Below the pieces are notes generated by a model. It searched no databases. It had not been told where the DNA came from and saw nothing but the letters and a program-made list of their open reading frames with translations. Of a DNA stretch of 44,327 bases, positions 12,751 to 25,286 are shown piece by piece; positions within the stretch are counted from its first letter, which is position 1, and the number at the start of each line of letters is the position of its first letter. The translations under genes were made by a program, and so were the position numbers. The stretch is from Gloeophyllum trabeum ATCC 11539. Its lineage: Eukaryota > Basidiomycota > Agaricomycetes > Gloeophyllales > Gloeophyllaceae. The stretch covers positions 1,629,450 to 1,673,776 of the forward strand of contig NW_006920411.1 of NCBI RefSeq assembly GCF_000344685.1, given 5' to 3'.

Positions 12751-14721
12751 ATGTGTGGAGGGCCAGCATGGAAGAGAGAAGCAGTACTAGACCACAAGGT
12801 GCGCTACAATGAGTTTGGTGCCTTCACTTGCCCTAAGAGGGATTTCTAGTTCGACTTCGTGGACGTCAGAGAATTCACAGATAATGGCTTTGGCATGCGA
12901 ATGAAGTATGTGCTACTCCTCTTCACTACTGTCCTTTGAATTTCCCTGAGCCTGGTGGATTTGGGTCACCGCTGTTGTTACTGAGGCGTTCGTCTCGTTC
13001 GGCCTACCCGGAGGCTGACATGTCGTTGACAGGTATCTCTGGCTCTACGTAGTCGTGCTCAAGTCCTTCCTCGTCTACGTCTCCGATATCTTCACCGCCG
13101 TCACCATGTTGACCACTGACGGTTGGTCCAACGAGACGTTGGAAAGCTGTGAGCACCAGCAGAATAGCAACTGCCTCAACATTTCGTTCTCAGTTGGCAA
13201 GTGGATATTCGTCGGGTGCATCATATTTTCCTTCTTACTTGTGAGTCCCATTCCATTGATGTTAGCACAAGTAGCTGAGATTTTATCAAATAGCTGGCAT
13301 ACGAGGCGCGGAAGTCGAAGAAGATCGTTGCTAGTCGGGATATCTCCTACGCCTTCACCAACATCATGGCACAACACTACTACTCTCTGAGTGAGCATTA
13401 TGTCCATGACATGAGTTGTACACTGATCTGACTCTGTTACTAGGATCATACGATCACTTCTGCTTTTTCGATCACTTGAGCAACTCTACCAAAAGATCCG
13501 ACGACTTTGCTTTCTGGATCTTCTTCACATTCAAGAGTAAGTTATATGATCGGCTGGTCATTGACATATTTACCCAAATACTCTCTCCAGCGTGGAAGCA
13601 GCTCCTCCTTGCCGATGGTCCCCGCCAGACCATAAATGCCATCACCTTGTACGAGTTCTACCAGAGTAAGGCGGATGACGGAGATTGGTACGATGTGGAG
13701 AAGTATTTCCGCGGGAACAAGAACATTTCGACCAGTATCCTCACCGTCACGACACTGTTCACTGTGGTCATCTTTCTCTTCGGTTTGGTCCAGCTTATCT
13801 TGGCCGGTATCGCGTACGTTCCCTGGCTGTGCTATATCCGAGGTAACTTGAAGGTATGACAGACACATCTAAGTGCTGTAGCGTCCATGTGTACTGACCG
13901 TAATTCGAATCAGGAATACGTGTGTCACAAGGTCGACAAGGTAAGTTCAGGCATATCCCAACGTGATCCATGCGTGACTGGTCGTATTTTAGCGTATTGC
14001 TGAGGTTATCAGGCGACGCAACAAGCAACGTCTGGCCAAAGCCCAAGCCCTGGCTAAGAAGGAGGCGGCTGGTGACTTCTCTCATCTCAAGAATAGCAAG
14101 GGTGAAATAGTGAAACAATTGCCTCAGCCTACCTTGCCCAACATCTCCCTCGACGACGATGAGGATGATTCCTCGTCGATGCGCACCCGCGTTCCTCCCA
14201 GCCAGTACACCGCTCAGAACGACTACTATTACCATTCTGATTATAAAGCCGAGTACGACTATCCACCCATGCCGGCCTACGGAAATCAGTATCAGGGTGC
14301 TTATGGTGCCTACAATCAATCCGCCACTACCTTTGCCGATGACCAAAAGATGTACGATGACGACTACAGCAGCACTCACCATCTAGCCCTCGGTGCTGCA
14401 CCCTTCGCACATCAGAACGACAGTCGGCCCTCATCCCTACCCGATCCATACGCTACACCTCCTCAGCATAATGGCTACATGGCGGAGCCGTGCGACGTCT
14501 ACGCCGGGACTGCTCAACCCATGCATTATGCATCTCCAGACCAACATATGGGTGCGCCGTCTTACGAAGAGGCTACCCAGGACTATCCTAGTCCAACATC
14601 CGGCGGCCCTCCGCCCAGGTCACTTTCGGCGCAGATGTCGCAACTTCAATACAATGACCAGCACGGGCACCCAGGACATCAGCAGGGGTCCGGGCAGGGC
14701 GGAGGAGGGTACGCCTTATAG
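12751..14721 (+). CDS. KCH1: KCH-family fungal potassium transporter (Kch1/Prm6-like)
   Basis: A plasma-membrane protein of the fungal KCH family; in yeast Kch1/Prm6 promote K+ influx that activates high-affinity Ca2+ uptake during pheromone response. Eight exons join in frame to 506 residues: 12751-12798, 12850-12905, 13033-13240, 13294-13390, 13444-13536, 13591-13853, 13914-13940, 13993-14721. The N-terminus starts MCGGPAWKREAV and contains FDFVDVREFTDNGFGMRMKY. Helices include LWLYVVVLKSFLVYVSDIF, WIFVGCIIFSFLLAY and a pair around LTVTTLFTVVIFLF. Conserved soluble stretches are YDHFCFFDHLSNSTK and LLADGPRQTIN. The last exon is a disordered Tyr/Pro/Gln-rich tail with an acidic DDDEDD patch, probably cytoplasmic. 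The yeast name is by family, not proven orthology. Confidence 0.92.
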
Positions 14722-15471
14722 ATAGCTGGATGGACAGGTGGTACGCCTTCTGGCAGGCTATGCTTGGTATCTTGTAGCGCCTTGCTTACGCTGTTCCGCC
14801 TATCATCCTTGTACATACCTTGTGACCATAGTCTTCCCCTTGTCTACTACCAAATAATCGTATTTCGGTGATTCATTGAGACTGATGATACGTAAACACA
14901 CCCAGCTGATGACCTTGCCGGTGGAGCGCCGCTGAGTCCAAAGCAGCTCGGAGTGTGGCTGCAGCACTTCCGAGATCGAACGGCGCGATCCAACCAGCCC
15001 CCGTTTCAAGAAAACATAACATGATCCGGCAATGGTGCCCTTGACGATCTTCGAGGCATGACGTTGTAGGTATGTTTTGCACACCAAATCCTCTGATGTT
15101 GTGTGATAACTCGGTCGCTTCATTCAGCCAAACACAGAGGCGCCAGTAGGCGTCCCCCATGTGCCTCTGTAGCTCCACAACACTCAAACTTTCGAGGGTT
15201 CTCATCTTCCGAACACGGCTGCCATACGGCATCATGTCTACAGTTTGTTATTTCTGGCATCGAAGTCGAACCGGACTGCCGAGGGCAGTCACGACTGACA
15301 GGTATATAAGATCAGGGATGCAAGTACCATGTCCCTCGAAGGAACGTCTCTCTGTGCTCCTCTTCCTTGTTTCGACGTCTTGTACATTCGGGTCTGCCTT
15401 ATCACGGAGCGATTCATTATTAGTGTCCAGAGGCTTTCACTTTTCAGACGTCTTTACCCCCTGTATCCATC
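14722..15471. other. Intergenic region between KCH and MFS genes
   Basis: This 750-bp interval contains the 3' end of the KCH transcript, the promoter of the MFS transporter and one weak candidate minus-strand gene (15235-14803, listed separately). No other structure stands out. Confidence 0.4.
14803..15235 (-). CDS. Possible small gene of unknown function
   Basis: I do not recognise this. On the minus strand an ATG at about 15234 opens a frame beginning MPYGSRVRKMRTLESLSVVE that can run to 14873. A second overlapping frame ends at 14803 (ending TRYVQG). One intron could join the two, for example with its acceptor at the CAACATCAG near 15090. No membrane segment, motif or family resemblance is visible. 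It could be a real short protein, an untranslated RNA or chance. Confidence 0.2.
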
Positions 15472-17921
15472 ATGTCGCGATCACCCTCCCCTTCACCGAG
15501 TAAATCCAAGGATACCACAGACTGGCGAGTCGATGATGCTACGGACACGCCCCCTTCCGAGTTCGAGGCGGAAGTCACGTCCCATCTGCCCACTTTAAGA
15601 GGCCGCAGGCTAACCGCTGCCCTGGCCGTTGTAGCTGGGACAGGCTTCACGCTATTCGGGTTTGTACATTCCCTGGCGAAGCGCAAATACCACTAATTAG
15701 GTTGGTACAGGTATGACCAGGGTGTTATGTCCGCTCTGCTAACAGCAAACCAGGTATGGTTCCTTCAGGCTCACGCTGTTCGCCTCTTAGTCGTTGCCCC
15801 CAGTTTGAGAAAGTATTCCCACAAACGGTGGTCCCGGCAGACGGCAGTAAGCCCGAGCATGCGACTCTTCAAAGCTTTCTTGTCGCTATATATGTTTGTA
15901 GTCCCGTCAAGGTATTGTCCACGGGTCAATACTGATGTTTGCGATGTTAGGAAATCGGCTGCCTTGTCGGCGCGTTATCAAACCTTTGGATAGGCGACCG
16001 GCTCGGTCGGCGAAAGACTATCGTTCTCGGTGGAATCATCATGATCATTGGAGCAATTCTTCAGGCCTCTTCGTATTCCTATGCACAAATGGTCGTAGCG
16101 CGGATTGTCACCGGTCTCGGAAATGGTCTAAACGTGCGTCTTTCCTACTTCAATCCGGGCAACAGAGTATCTGGAATCTCAATTTAGACTTCCACTGTTC
16201 CTTCGTACCATGCGGAGTGTTCACCCGCCGCGAAACGAGGAAGCTTCATTATGATTGAGGGTAGCTTGATTACTTTCGGCATCATGATCTCGTACGTCAT
16301 TCCTCGCTTGCCGCTTCCACTATTGCACTAAGCACTTTTATAGATATGTAAGTCATATCAGCCTGCTGGTCACGTAATCTCGTCATTCATCAATTTCTTG
16401 CGGACTTGTAGTGGATAGACTTCGCATGGTGCGCGGCCCTTCATCTGCAATCTGTCGTCGCTAATCCTTTTGTAGCTTTTGGGCTCAGTCTTCGTCTGCC
16501 CAGTGGCGGGTACCCATAGCACTTCAGATCCTGTTTGCACTCGTTCTCATCGGCGGTATCACATTCGTGAGTATCTCGATACATACCGCCTTCGGGATGC
16601 TTGACTTACCTTGCGATTACAGCTTCCTGAGTCCCCCCGATGGTGCGCTTTCAGACCTAGAAATGCACGATGATGTCTGACTTTATTGCTTCTATATAGG
16701 CTCGTCAAGAACGGTCGCAATGCCGAGGCCCTTGCTGTCATCTCCGCGCTCGATGATAAACCCCCGTCAGACCCAGACGTGCAACGTACCTTCATTGGAA
16801 TCCGTGAAGCTGTTGCTATGGAGGGCGGTGCCGGCAAGGCTTCGCTGCGGGAGCTCTTCCACAGAGGACCGAGCCAGAACTTCCGGCGTGCGGCCCTGGG
16901 AATCGTCAATCAGTGCTTCCAGCAAATCAGCGGTATCAACCTGATCACCTAGTAAGTCTTGGTTTTTCATCGCTCTGAAGATGATGCTGATAACTTTCTT
17001 ACCAGCTATGCTGTGAGTACTTGTGGTGGTGTTCGCGTAGGCCAATAATTAACGAGTACTTTAAGACGCTGCTCTTCGAGAGACTGGGAATCAACGATAG
17101 GAACTCGCGTATCATCGCCGCATGCAACGGAACGGAGTACTTCATGGCCAGCCTGATCGCTATCTTCCTCATCGATCGCGTTGGGCGTCGCAAGCTCATG
17201 TTGTTCGGGTCAGTGGGACAGACCCTCACCATGGTCTTACTAGCTATCCTCGGTGCGATCGACAACTCTGCAACGCAAGTCGTGTCGGCGGTTCTGCTCT
17301 TTGTCTTCAACTCGTTCTTCGCCGTCGGCTGGCTGGGGATGACTTGGTTATACGTACGTCTTGAGTTCAATTATGCCCAGTAGGAGTACACTGACTTGTG
17401 ACGTAGCCTGCCGAAATTGTGGGACTGAGGATCCGGGCTCCGGCGAACGCTCTAAGTACCGCATCCAACTGGATCTTCAACTTTGTTGTCGTGATGGTCA
17501 CTGGACCTGCGTTCGACCATATCAAATGGCGGACTTATATCGGTTGGTAGATGGCATTGGTCTCTGACCCGAGGTTGATCGTCGGCTGATTGTTACTTAT
17601 CCAGTTTTCGCCGCTTTGAACGCCTTCATTATACCCGTCGTGTACCTGTTCTTCCCCGAGACTGCTGGCCGCTCGCTGGAAGGTAAGCTTTGCAGTCATC
17701 ATTGTACATGCTCGGTGTTGAAAGCCCGTTTCGTAGACATGGATGTTGTATTTGCCCTGGCCTACAGGGAAGGAGTATCCCCGGTTAAGGTCTCCTTGCG
17801 CAAGGACGTGCCTTTGGCTGGGTCACCCGAGGCGGACGAGATCCTAGGCCTGGCTCCCCAGGACCATCAGGGTAACGTTATTCGCCGACTTGAAGAAAAG
17901 AGACGCGCCGGAGACGCGTGA
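15472..17921 (+). CDS. MFS sugar-porter family transporter
   Basis: A 12-helix plasma-membrane sugar/H+ symporter or facilitator; the substrate cannot be read from sequence. Fifteen exons join in frame to 561 residues: 15472-15659, 15711-15753, 15804-15893, 15951-16133, 16188-16291, 16344-16347, 16412-16428, 16476-16566, 16623-16642, 16700-16951, 17006-17012, 17066-17353, 17407-17542, 17605-17682, 17737-17921. Family motifs in order are FGYDQGVMS, GDRLGRRK, LPESPRWL, QQISGINLITYYA, DRVGRRK, and PETAGRSLE near the C-terminus. The N-terminus is Ser/Pro-rich and cytoplasmic. Exon 6 is 4 nt (ATAT) and exon 11 is 7 nt (CTATGCT); they supply SYWIDF and ITYYA, conserved in sugar porters. Exons 7 (17 nt) and 9 (20 nt) are also tiny. 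Confidence 0.95.
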
Positions 17922-18053
17922 AAGAGATGAATCATAATTTATAGCCTCATGATCACGACTGATGGTAGAGATATACCATAGATCCTCGTGTAGCAGATAG
18001 TATATGCTGGAGCCCGATTGTATCAACATCGCTAGGTTTGCTGCTACCCATTC

Positions 18054-18967
18054 TTAACTGCCTATTGTCACTCTTGACTCCCGCCATCGTTGCCTCTCGA
18101 TGTCTGCTTGCTCGTGACGCCATGCCGGGCCCCTGGGAAGGTCTGTACGATGTTTTCGATGTGAGGGCACTGGGCCTATCCTGTCGAGCGGGAAGATGAT
18201 GTAGAATAACTTCGAGTCGATCAGAGCCAGCGGTACCTAGAAATGTGTCAGGGACTTTGTAGTGGTCCTTCCTGCAAATAATGTATAGATACGTACAGGA
18301 CCGAATTTGTTACTGTCGTCTGAGTGGAAGCGCTCATCGCCTAATAATGACCTGGTACATGAAGTATAAAACAGGCGCAGCCCAGATCATACCTTCTATC
18401 CAAACGTGCCCCTCTGGAACGCGCACCTCCGCATCGGGGTAGGGCGGTAATGTCTTTACCTTCGAAACGGTCCATCATGCTGTCCTCAAGTGAAGTATCC
18501 ACTCACGATATCCCCAGCCAAGGCGATTATCCTTTTCACGAATAATCTGTTCGGGTCCGAGGGTGACCTGTAGGCTGGATAAGCCGAGTGGGGCTGAGGT
18601 GTATCGTTACTCGTACCACACGGCGACAATGTCTCCCCTCTCATACTGAGGCATAACCTTTGCATGATACCGGTCGAATATAATGACGTCTTGCCATTCA
18701 GACGTGTTGGGATTTAACGTAGGCTGCCTGGGACTAGTATCACTTCTATCCAGCGGCGCAGTGCGGGCGTAAGTGGCGTACCTGCATGCTCGGTCCTTTG
18801 ACTTGCTTGATTACGGCGAAGTACTCAGTAAACACTATGGCAGTCGGAAGCCAGAATAGAGAGTATAAAGATCGTCGGAGAATTGGACGGTCTTTCATCA
18901 CTCGGGTCCAGGAAGTCCGGAACCCCTGCCATCGTCTTCGCAGAGCAGATGACGCCAACTTCAGCAT
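18054..18967 (-). CDS. IMP2: IMP2, mitochondrial inner membrane protease subunit 2
   Basis: A peptidase S26 (signal-peptidase-like) subunit that removes sorting signals of proteins on the outer face of the mitochondrial inner membrane. The protein is 215 residues. Exons: 18967-18782, 18723-18617, 18567-18507, 18459-18393, 18340-18297, 18236-18054. After a basic N-terminus a membrane helix (LFWLPTAIVFTEYF) precedes the catalytic serine in VKGPSMQPTLNPN. The catalytic lysine is in RLFVKRIIALAGD. Later stretches EGHVWIEGDERFHSDDSNKFGPV and LDRIGPVP are typical of the family. PTLNPN after the serine favours IMP2 over IMP1. I chose the ATG at 18967; the next in-frame Met is well inside. The C-terminal tail is charged. 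The gene is convergent with the MFS gene. Confidence 0.93.
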
Positions 18968-19255
18968 TGACAAGTGCGACGCCGTCCTAAGCAGGTGGAA
19001 ACTGCTAGTGATAGGGTGTTGATTACTCCTCGAAAAATGCTAAAGCTTGTAGCTTCCTTGCAATTTAGAAGTTGCATAGAAGTTCAAAACCTTGTCGAAG
19101 CCAGCGCGAGTTTGCGATCGAGATCTCAGATCTGGCTGGCATACGCCACCTCTGCTGTCACTGCAGTGTTACATACATTTCTCCAATGCGAGACTACGGA
19201 TACAAAGTATACCCAATAGTACACTATTCCTCTTCCACTATCCTCAATACCTCTT

Positions 19256-21211
<1,956 letters not shown>

Positions 21212-21223
21212 TTGATTCCAAGT

Positions 21224-21239
21224 CGCGTGACGTCACGCG
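21224..21239. promoter_or_regulatory. CRE/ATF-type palindrome upstream of ATE1
   Basis: CGCGTGACGTCACGCG is a perfect 16-bp palindrome with the bZIP core TGACGTCA. It ends 13 bp before the ATE1 start codon, in the 187-bp gap between ATE1 and the PROPPIN gene. Such cores bind CREB/ATF-like bZIP factors in fungi. The position so close to the ATG suggests it lies in the 5' leader or overlaps the transcription start. Confidence 0.5.
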
Positions 21240-21398
21240 CGTTAACGCCATAACCGCGATTTACAGTGTAATTACAGTAAATCCAAAATCAATCCATTGA
21301 TACAAGTATAAGCGGATGGTATGAGAGTACATGTGTGCAAGACGACAAGCAAGAGTGCATGATAGATGCCGATACCTGATGACCAAGAGCCGGAGCAA

Positions 21399-22933
21399 TC
21401 AACCCCAGCCATCCCACCGACCGTACCGTCTGAATTCCTTCAAGGCACACTCGTGGCTCTCCTTGCCCTCTTTCTCCTTCTCTTTGCCCTTCTCAGTACG
21501 GCTGGAGAAGGACGAGCCGCTAGACGACCTAGGACGGTGCATGGATATCGACCTGGGAGGTGCTGCGGACGCAGAAACCCCAGACGAAGGCGAAGCCACA
21601 GACGCAGTCGATGCTGATCCTGACTTTGGTAGCGATAGACGGTACCAGCCACCAGAATAAGTGAGAGCCACTAGTTGGTGTTCTAGCGGGGCATCACGAT
21701 CAGGACTAGGTCGATCAGATGGCACTTGTATCCACCCTACAACACATCTCTCCTCGTCAGCAACGTTCAACTTGGGCGCCCGAGAAGCCTGTGTCTCAAT
21801 CGATGCGTGTGGCGACTGTGCTGGTAATCGATACTGCGCATAGGACCATTCAGAGCCAAAATAATTAGGAAGGGGGAGGAAAGGTGTGAGTGCGGAGAAT
21901 GTCGACTGCCGGTTGCTGGGACAGAGGTCAGAATTACACGAGTATAGAAAGTATCCCAGCGACTCACGCTTGGCCTGAATTAGCCGTGATGGTGAAGACG
22001 TGCACTGTACCCTTGTCACTCCACACGCAAAGCTCTTTCTCATCAGGCCGAAATGCAACACCGTAGATCTCAGCCTTGTCTGTACCTCTCCGGAACTCCC
22101 GCACGAGCTTGCCGGTATGTGAGTCCCAGACCCGAACCAGCGTACCTTTGGACGATGTCGTTGCAAGCAGCCTGCCAGATGGTGGAACCGAGAGTGTACT
22201 TAGGGAACCGGTATGTGCGGCAACGATGGAGACTGGATGTTTGGTGGGTCTCGGTGGTGGCTTTGCCTGAGATGGTGCTGCATTGGCAGGTGGTGGACAT
22301 GGAGGGAGATGAATGAGCTGTACATGCCCTGTCTGACGGCCGGGTATGGCTAGCAGGGTAGCACCTGTAGCTGCGGCCATTGCGACCAGACCTGAGCTGC
22401 CATGAGTCCCAGGTTCAACTATTGCGTATATCGTATTACTCACCTCTAGAGTTATCGCATGTATCCCACTCTCCGAATCTCGAAACGCGCTCCCCGACCT
22501 CGAACAGCACGACTCTCCTGCGCAATGCGACCGCTAGCCACCCTCTCCTGCACGCAAAGCCTCGCACTCGTTCCCTAAACTCAAGCTCCGCAACCTCTCT
22601 GCGTAAGGAATCATCCCATAGCACTACCTTGTTCGGAGGATATAACGGGCTACGTCCACCACCGAGCAGGAATAGCAGGTTCGAGGTATGCAGCGGAAGA
22701 ACAGCGGCAAGGGTTCCCCCAGTCAGTTCTTGCAGATCTATGTCAAGAGACGAAGCTATCTCGTCCAGTTCGATTCACATACCTCGCTTCCGCAGGAGCG
22801 TTAGGGGGTAGGCGCGGTACACCGCGAAGCCCGCTGGTGTCGAGCAAGTAAACAGCCGATAGTCCGCATCGAAGCGTGCGTCTAGGATGCGGATGGGATT
22901 AGTCGCGGTTATGGAATGTCGTTGAAGATTCAT
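21399..22933 (-). CDS. HSV2: HSV2/ATG18-type PROPPIN (WIPI-like WD-repeat protein)
   Basis: A seven-bladed beta-propeller that binds PI3P/PI(3,5)P2 on autophagic, endosomal or vacuolar membranes. Four exons join in frame to 458 residues: 22933-22783, 22728-22444, 22391-21968, 21915-21399. The lipid-binding FRRG motif is at about residue 245 in KLVREFRRGTDKAEIYGVAF, followed by WSDKGTVHVF. Other family stretches are LTGGTLAAVLPLHTSNLLFL, GGGRSPLYPPNKVVLWDD and the GHVQLIHLP blade. A Pro-rich insertion follows CPPP, and an added Ser-rich region near the C-terminus carries a Lys/Glu repeat (RTEKGKEKEKEGKE). The YPPNKVVLWDD and RRVVLFEVGERV stretches place it with the HSV2/WDR45 branch rather than core ATG18; the symbol is a family-level call. 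Confidence 0.88.
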
Positions 22934-23391
22934 TAGGTCGTGGAGCTAGATGGGTATCAAGGTGGATAAGGGCTATAGAGACGGCATGAAGTTCGTGTGC
23001 CTCTTTCCCCGAGCTGCAGTGCGCGGGTGGCTTGCAATTGAGTGCTGGAGCGGCACGCGATTCCGGATCCGACAACCGATAGCTCTGTCACGACTCAGGA
23101 ACTAGACTCAGGATACTTGATTCAACTTCTAATTCTTGATGCATAGATGCAGTGATGACCACTAGTATACAAGCCACAGATGCACAGAAAACGCCCTATA
23201 CCACCAAAGAAACGACGATTCAGAGCATCCTCCGTTTCGAGCCTCCAAGTTTCGTGAAAGAGAAAAGATGATAATAGTAAGCGATACATGAGCATTTGTT
23301 AGTCAATCGGCGTAGATGAAATACAGCATATAAATGAACACTTTCCATCGCTTCCCGCTGCCCCTCGTTAATTCCTCGTGCTTGGGCGCCG
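22934..23391. other. Intergenic region upstream of the PROPPIN gene
   Basis: This 458-bp gap lies between two minus-strand genes and should contain the PROPPIN promoter and the 3' end of the next gene. I see no coding frame or repeat in it. Confidence 0.4.
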
Positions 23392-24819
23392 CTACTGTTT
23401 TGCGCTCGTGGGATTCCAGGACTTCGGCGGACGCAAGTCGACGTTGGCAAGCTGCAGCCTAGCTGTCTTGAACTCGAGCTCCTCCATCTGGTTCTGTGCA
23501 ATCTGGGCAGCCTTGATCTCCGCCTGCCGCTGAATCTCCGCTTCGGAATCGTCAGAGAGATAGTCCGTGAACCCCTCGGAGGTCACTGTGCTCTCGCTCA
23601 AAGACCCGGAGCTCGCCGAACCACCGCTCTCGCTACTGGCGCTGTTGGGACCCTTTCGGGTAACCTTCATGCCAGTGAAGACCTCACTCAGGCTTGCCCT
23701 TCTATGGTTCTGAGGACGTCTGGAAAGCGAAGCTGTGTTGCTGGAGATCTCGGTGGATCGCGTTGGCGGGGAGGGCGATTTATTGGCTGCTGCCGTGGTA
23801 TTGGCGGTGGAGGCACGACGACGTAGTGTAGGGTGAGGTGACTCTTCGGGTAGCAGGGGTTTCGCCATAGTGGGAGTTTGTAATGCTGCAGAAACAGACG
23901 GGCGGCGGGCGGAACCCCGTCGACCAACTGACCCATCCAGTTCCTTGGATTTAGAACCTGGAGACGAGTGTGCCTGCTCGCTGCGCTTCTCTCCGTGACG
24001 GTAATTCTCTCGTGGCTCCATTTGAGAGGGGGAAGACGAAATATGGAGTCCCATATTCCGAGAAAGACTGCCCGTCAGGGAAGACACTGTCTGTTTCGGG
24101 CTGCCGTTTGAACGGCTCTTGGGTGGTATGCCCATGGGTGCCGTCCTTATTGGAACGATAGTGGCCTTGACTGTTCCTCCACTGCTGCCACTGTTCTTCC
24201 TCTCCATAGAAGGCGCCGGAGGCGAATTGGGCGATCGCGGCGTGTTGATGGACTGGCTGTGGAGAGGGGGAGACCTAGTGGCTACAACTCTGTCCAATAA
24301 TGCCTTAATTTCCGGTGGTATCGGGATGTTGTGAACAGAGCTGACAGCAAGCCAGTCTGCGGCAGGGACGAGCTTGTGTTCGCCCGCTCCAGGAGGTCGA
24401 CAACATCCAGGCCACCCAGGATTCCTACTACCTGACAGCTGCGGTGGCGGGTTCCTTTCAGCCCACTACAGCAATGGCATCAGCGATCGCTCCAAGACAG
24501 GATGTAGATCGCTTGCCTTGCAGTATCCGCATCCATTGAACGTTTGGACTAGGGAGGGATGCGATTAGATAACCGTCAATTAACTCGCGGCTGATACTGA
24601 CCCTCAGCGTTCTTCATATATATGACTTCGTGAGGGTGGGCGGCCTTATTTCTGCAGACATCTCGCTTGTGGGGGCATCTGAGGGCGCCATCGTGATGGA
24701 TAAGCGCTAGCCCGCACAGAGTATTGCACAGCTGCTCACCTGGCGCTGCTAGGCCTGTAGACCTTGCACATCGGGCAAGTGCTGATCGCCTGCTCCAGAG
24801 AGCCTTGGACGACGCACAT
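23392..24819 (-). CDS. Unnamed protein: Cys-rich N-terminal domain, long Ser-rich tail
   Basis: I do not recognise a named family. Four exons join in frame to 422 residues: 24819-24740, 24678-24602, 24548-24470, 24424-23392. The first third is Cys/His-rich and probably binds zinc: TCPMCKVYRPSSARCPHKRD, then a Cys and a His (VCRNKAAHPHEV), NGCGYCKAS, and NPGWPGCCRPPGAGEHK. Then comes PAADWLAVSSVHNIPIPPEI and a long low-complexity Ser/Pro/Arg tail with many SP and RRxS sites suited to phosphorylation. It ends in an acidic patch (FTDYLSDDSEAE) and a predicted coiled helix (EIQRQAEIKAAQIAQNQMEE). The start at 24819 is my choice because upstream sequence in the same frame lacks another good ATG. 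The clean splicing and spaced cysteines argue that it is real. Confidence 0.7.
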
Positions 24820-25286
24820 GGAGGGCCAGAGCGGGTGGATGGACGGGGACCCGGACAGTTAAATAGAGGGGCAGCTGGGGAGTGCTAAAAAGGGCATATA
24901 AAGCTGTTTGTACTGAGAAAGAACTCTTGTACTGAGAAGGCCCGCCCGGCATGTGGTTCCCCCTCTGGCTGATCGGTTCGGTTTAGGACGAGCATGGGGT
25001 TTCGACGATAAGCTGGACGGCGGCGGCAGAAACAGAATAAAACTGACGAGCTGGACGTGTCTGCGCTTATAAGCAGGTCTGCGCTGCCACGAGGATTGCG
25101 GATGTAAATACTCGCTCTTCCAGCCGTCCTCGAGGCAGCGTCCTTGTTGACTCCTCTATGAGCGGAAGCATCCCGGCGGGGAGATTACCGGCCTGATTAT
25201 GATATCGGACGCAATTGACGCTCTGCACTGCACTGCCGTAACGCGTCTGCGCCCGCCGCTGTCTCACCTTCGTTTCCGCCGTCATC
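24820..25286. promoter_or_regulatory. Divergent promoter region, zinc protein / NCS1
   Basis: The 467 bp between divergent starts. On the minus strand an AT-rich TATATGCCC lies about 65 bp before the 24819 start and could act as a TATA-like element. Nothing else recognised. Confidence 0.35.
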
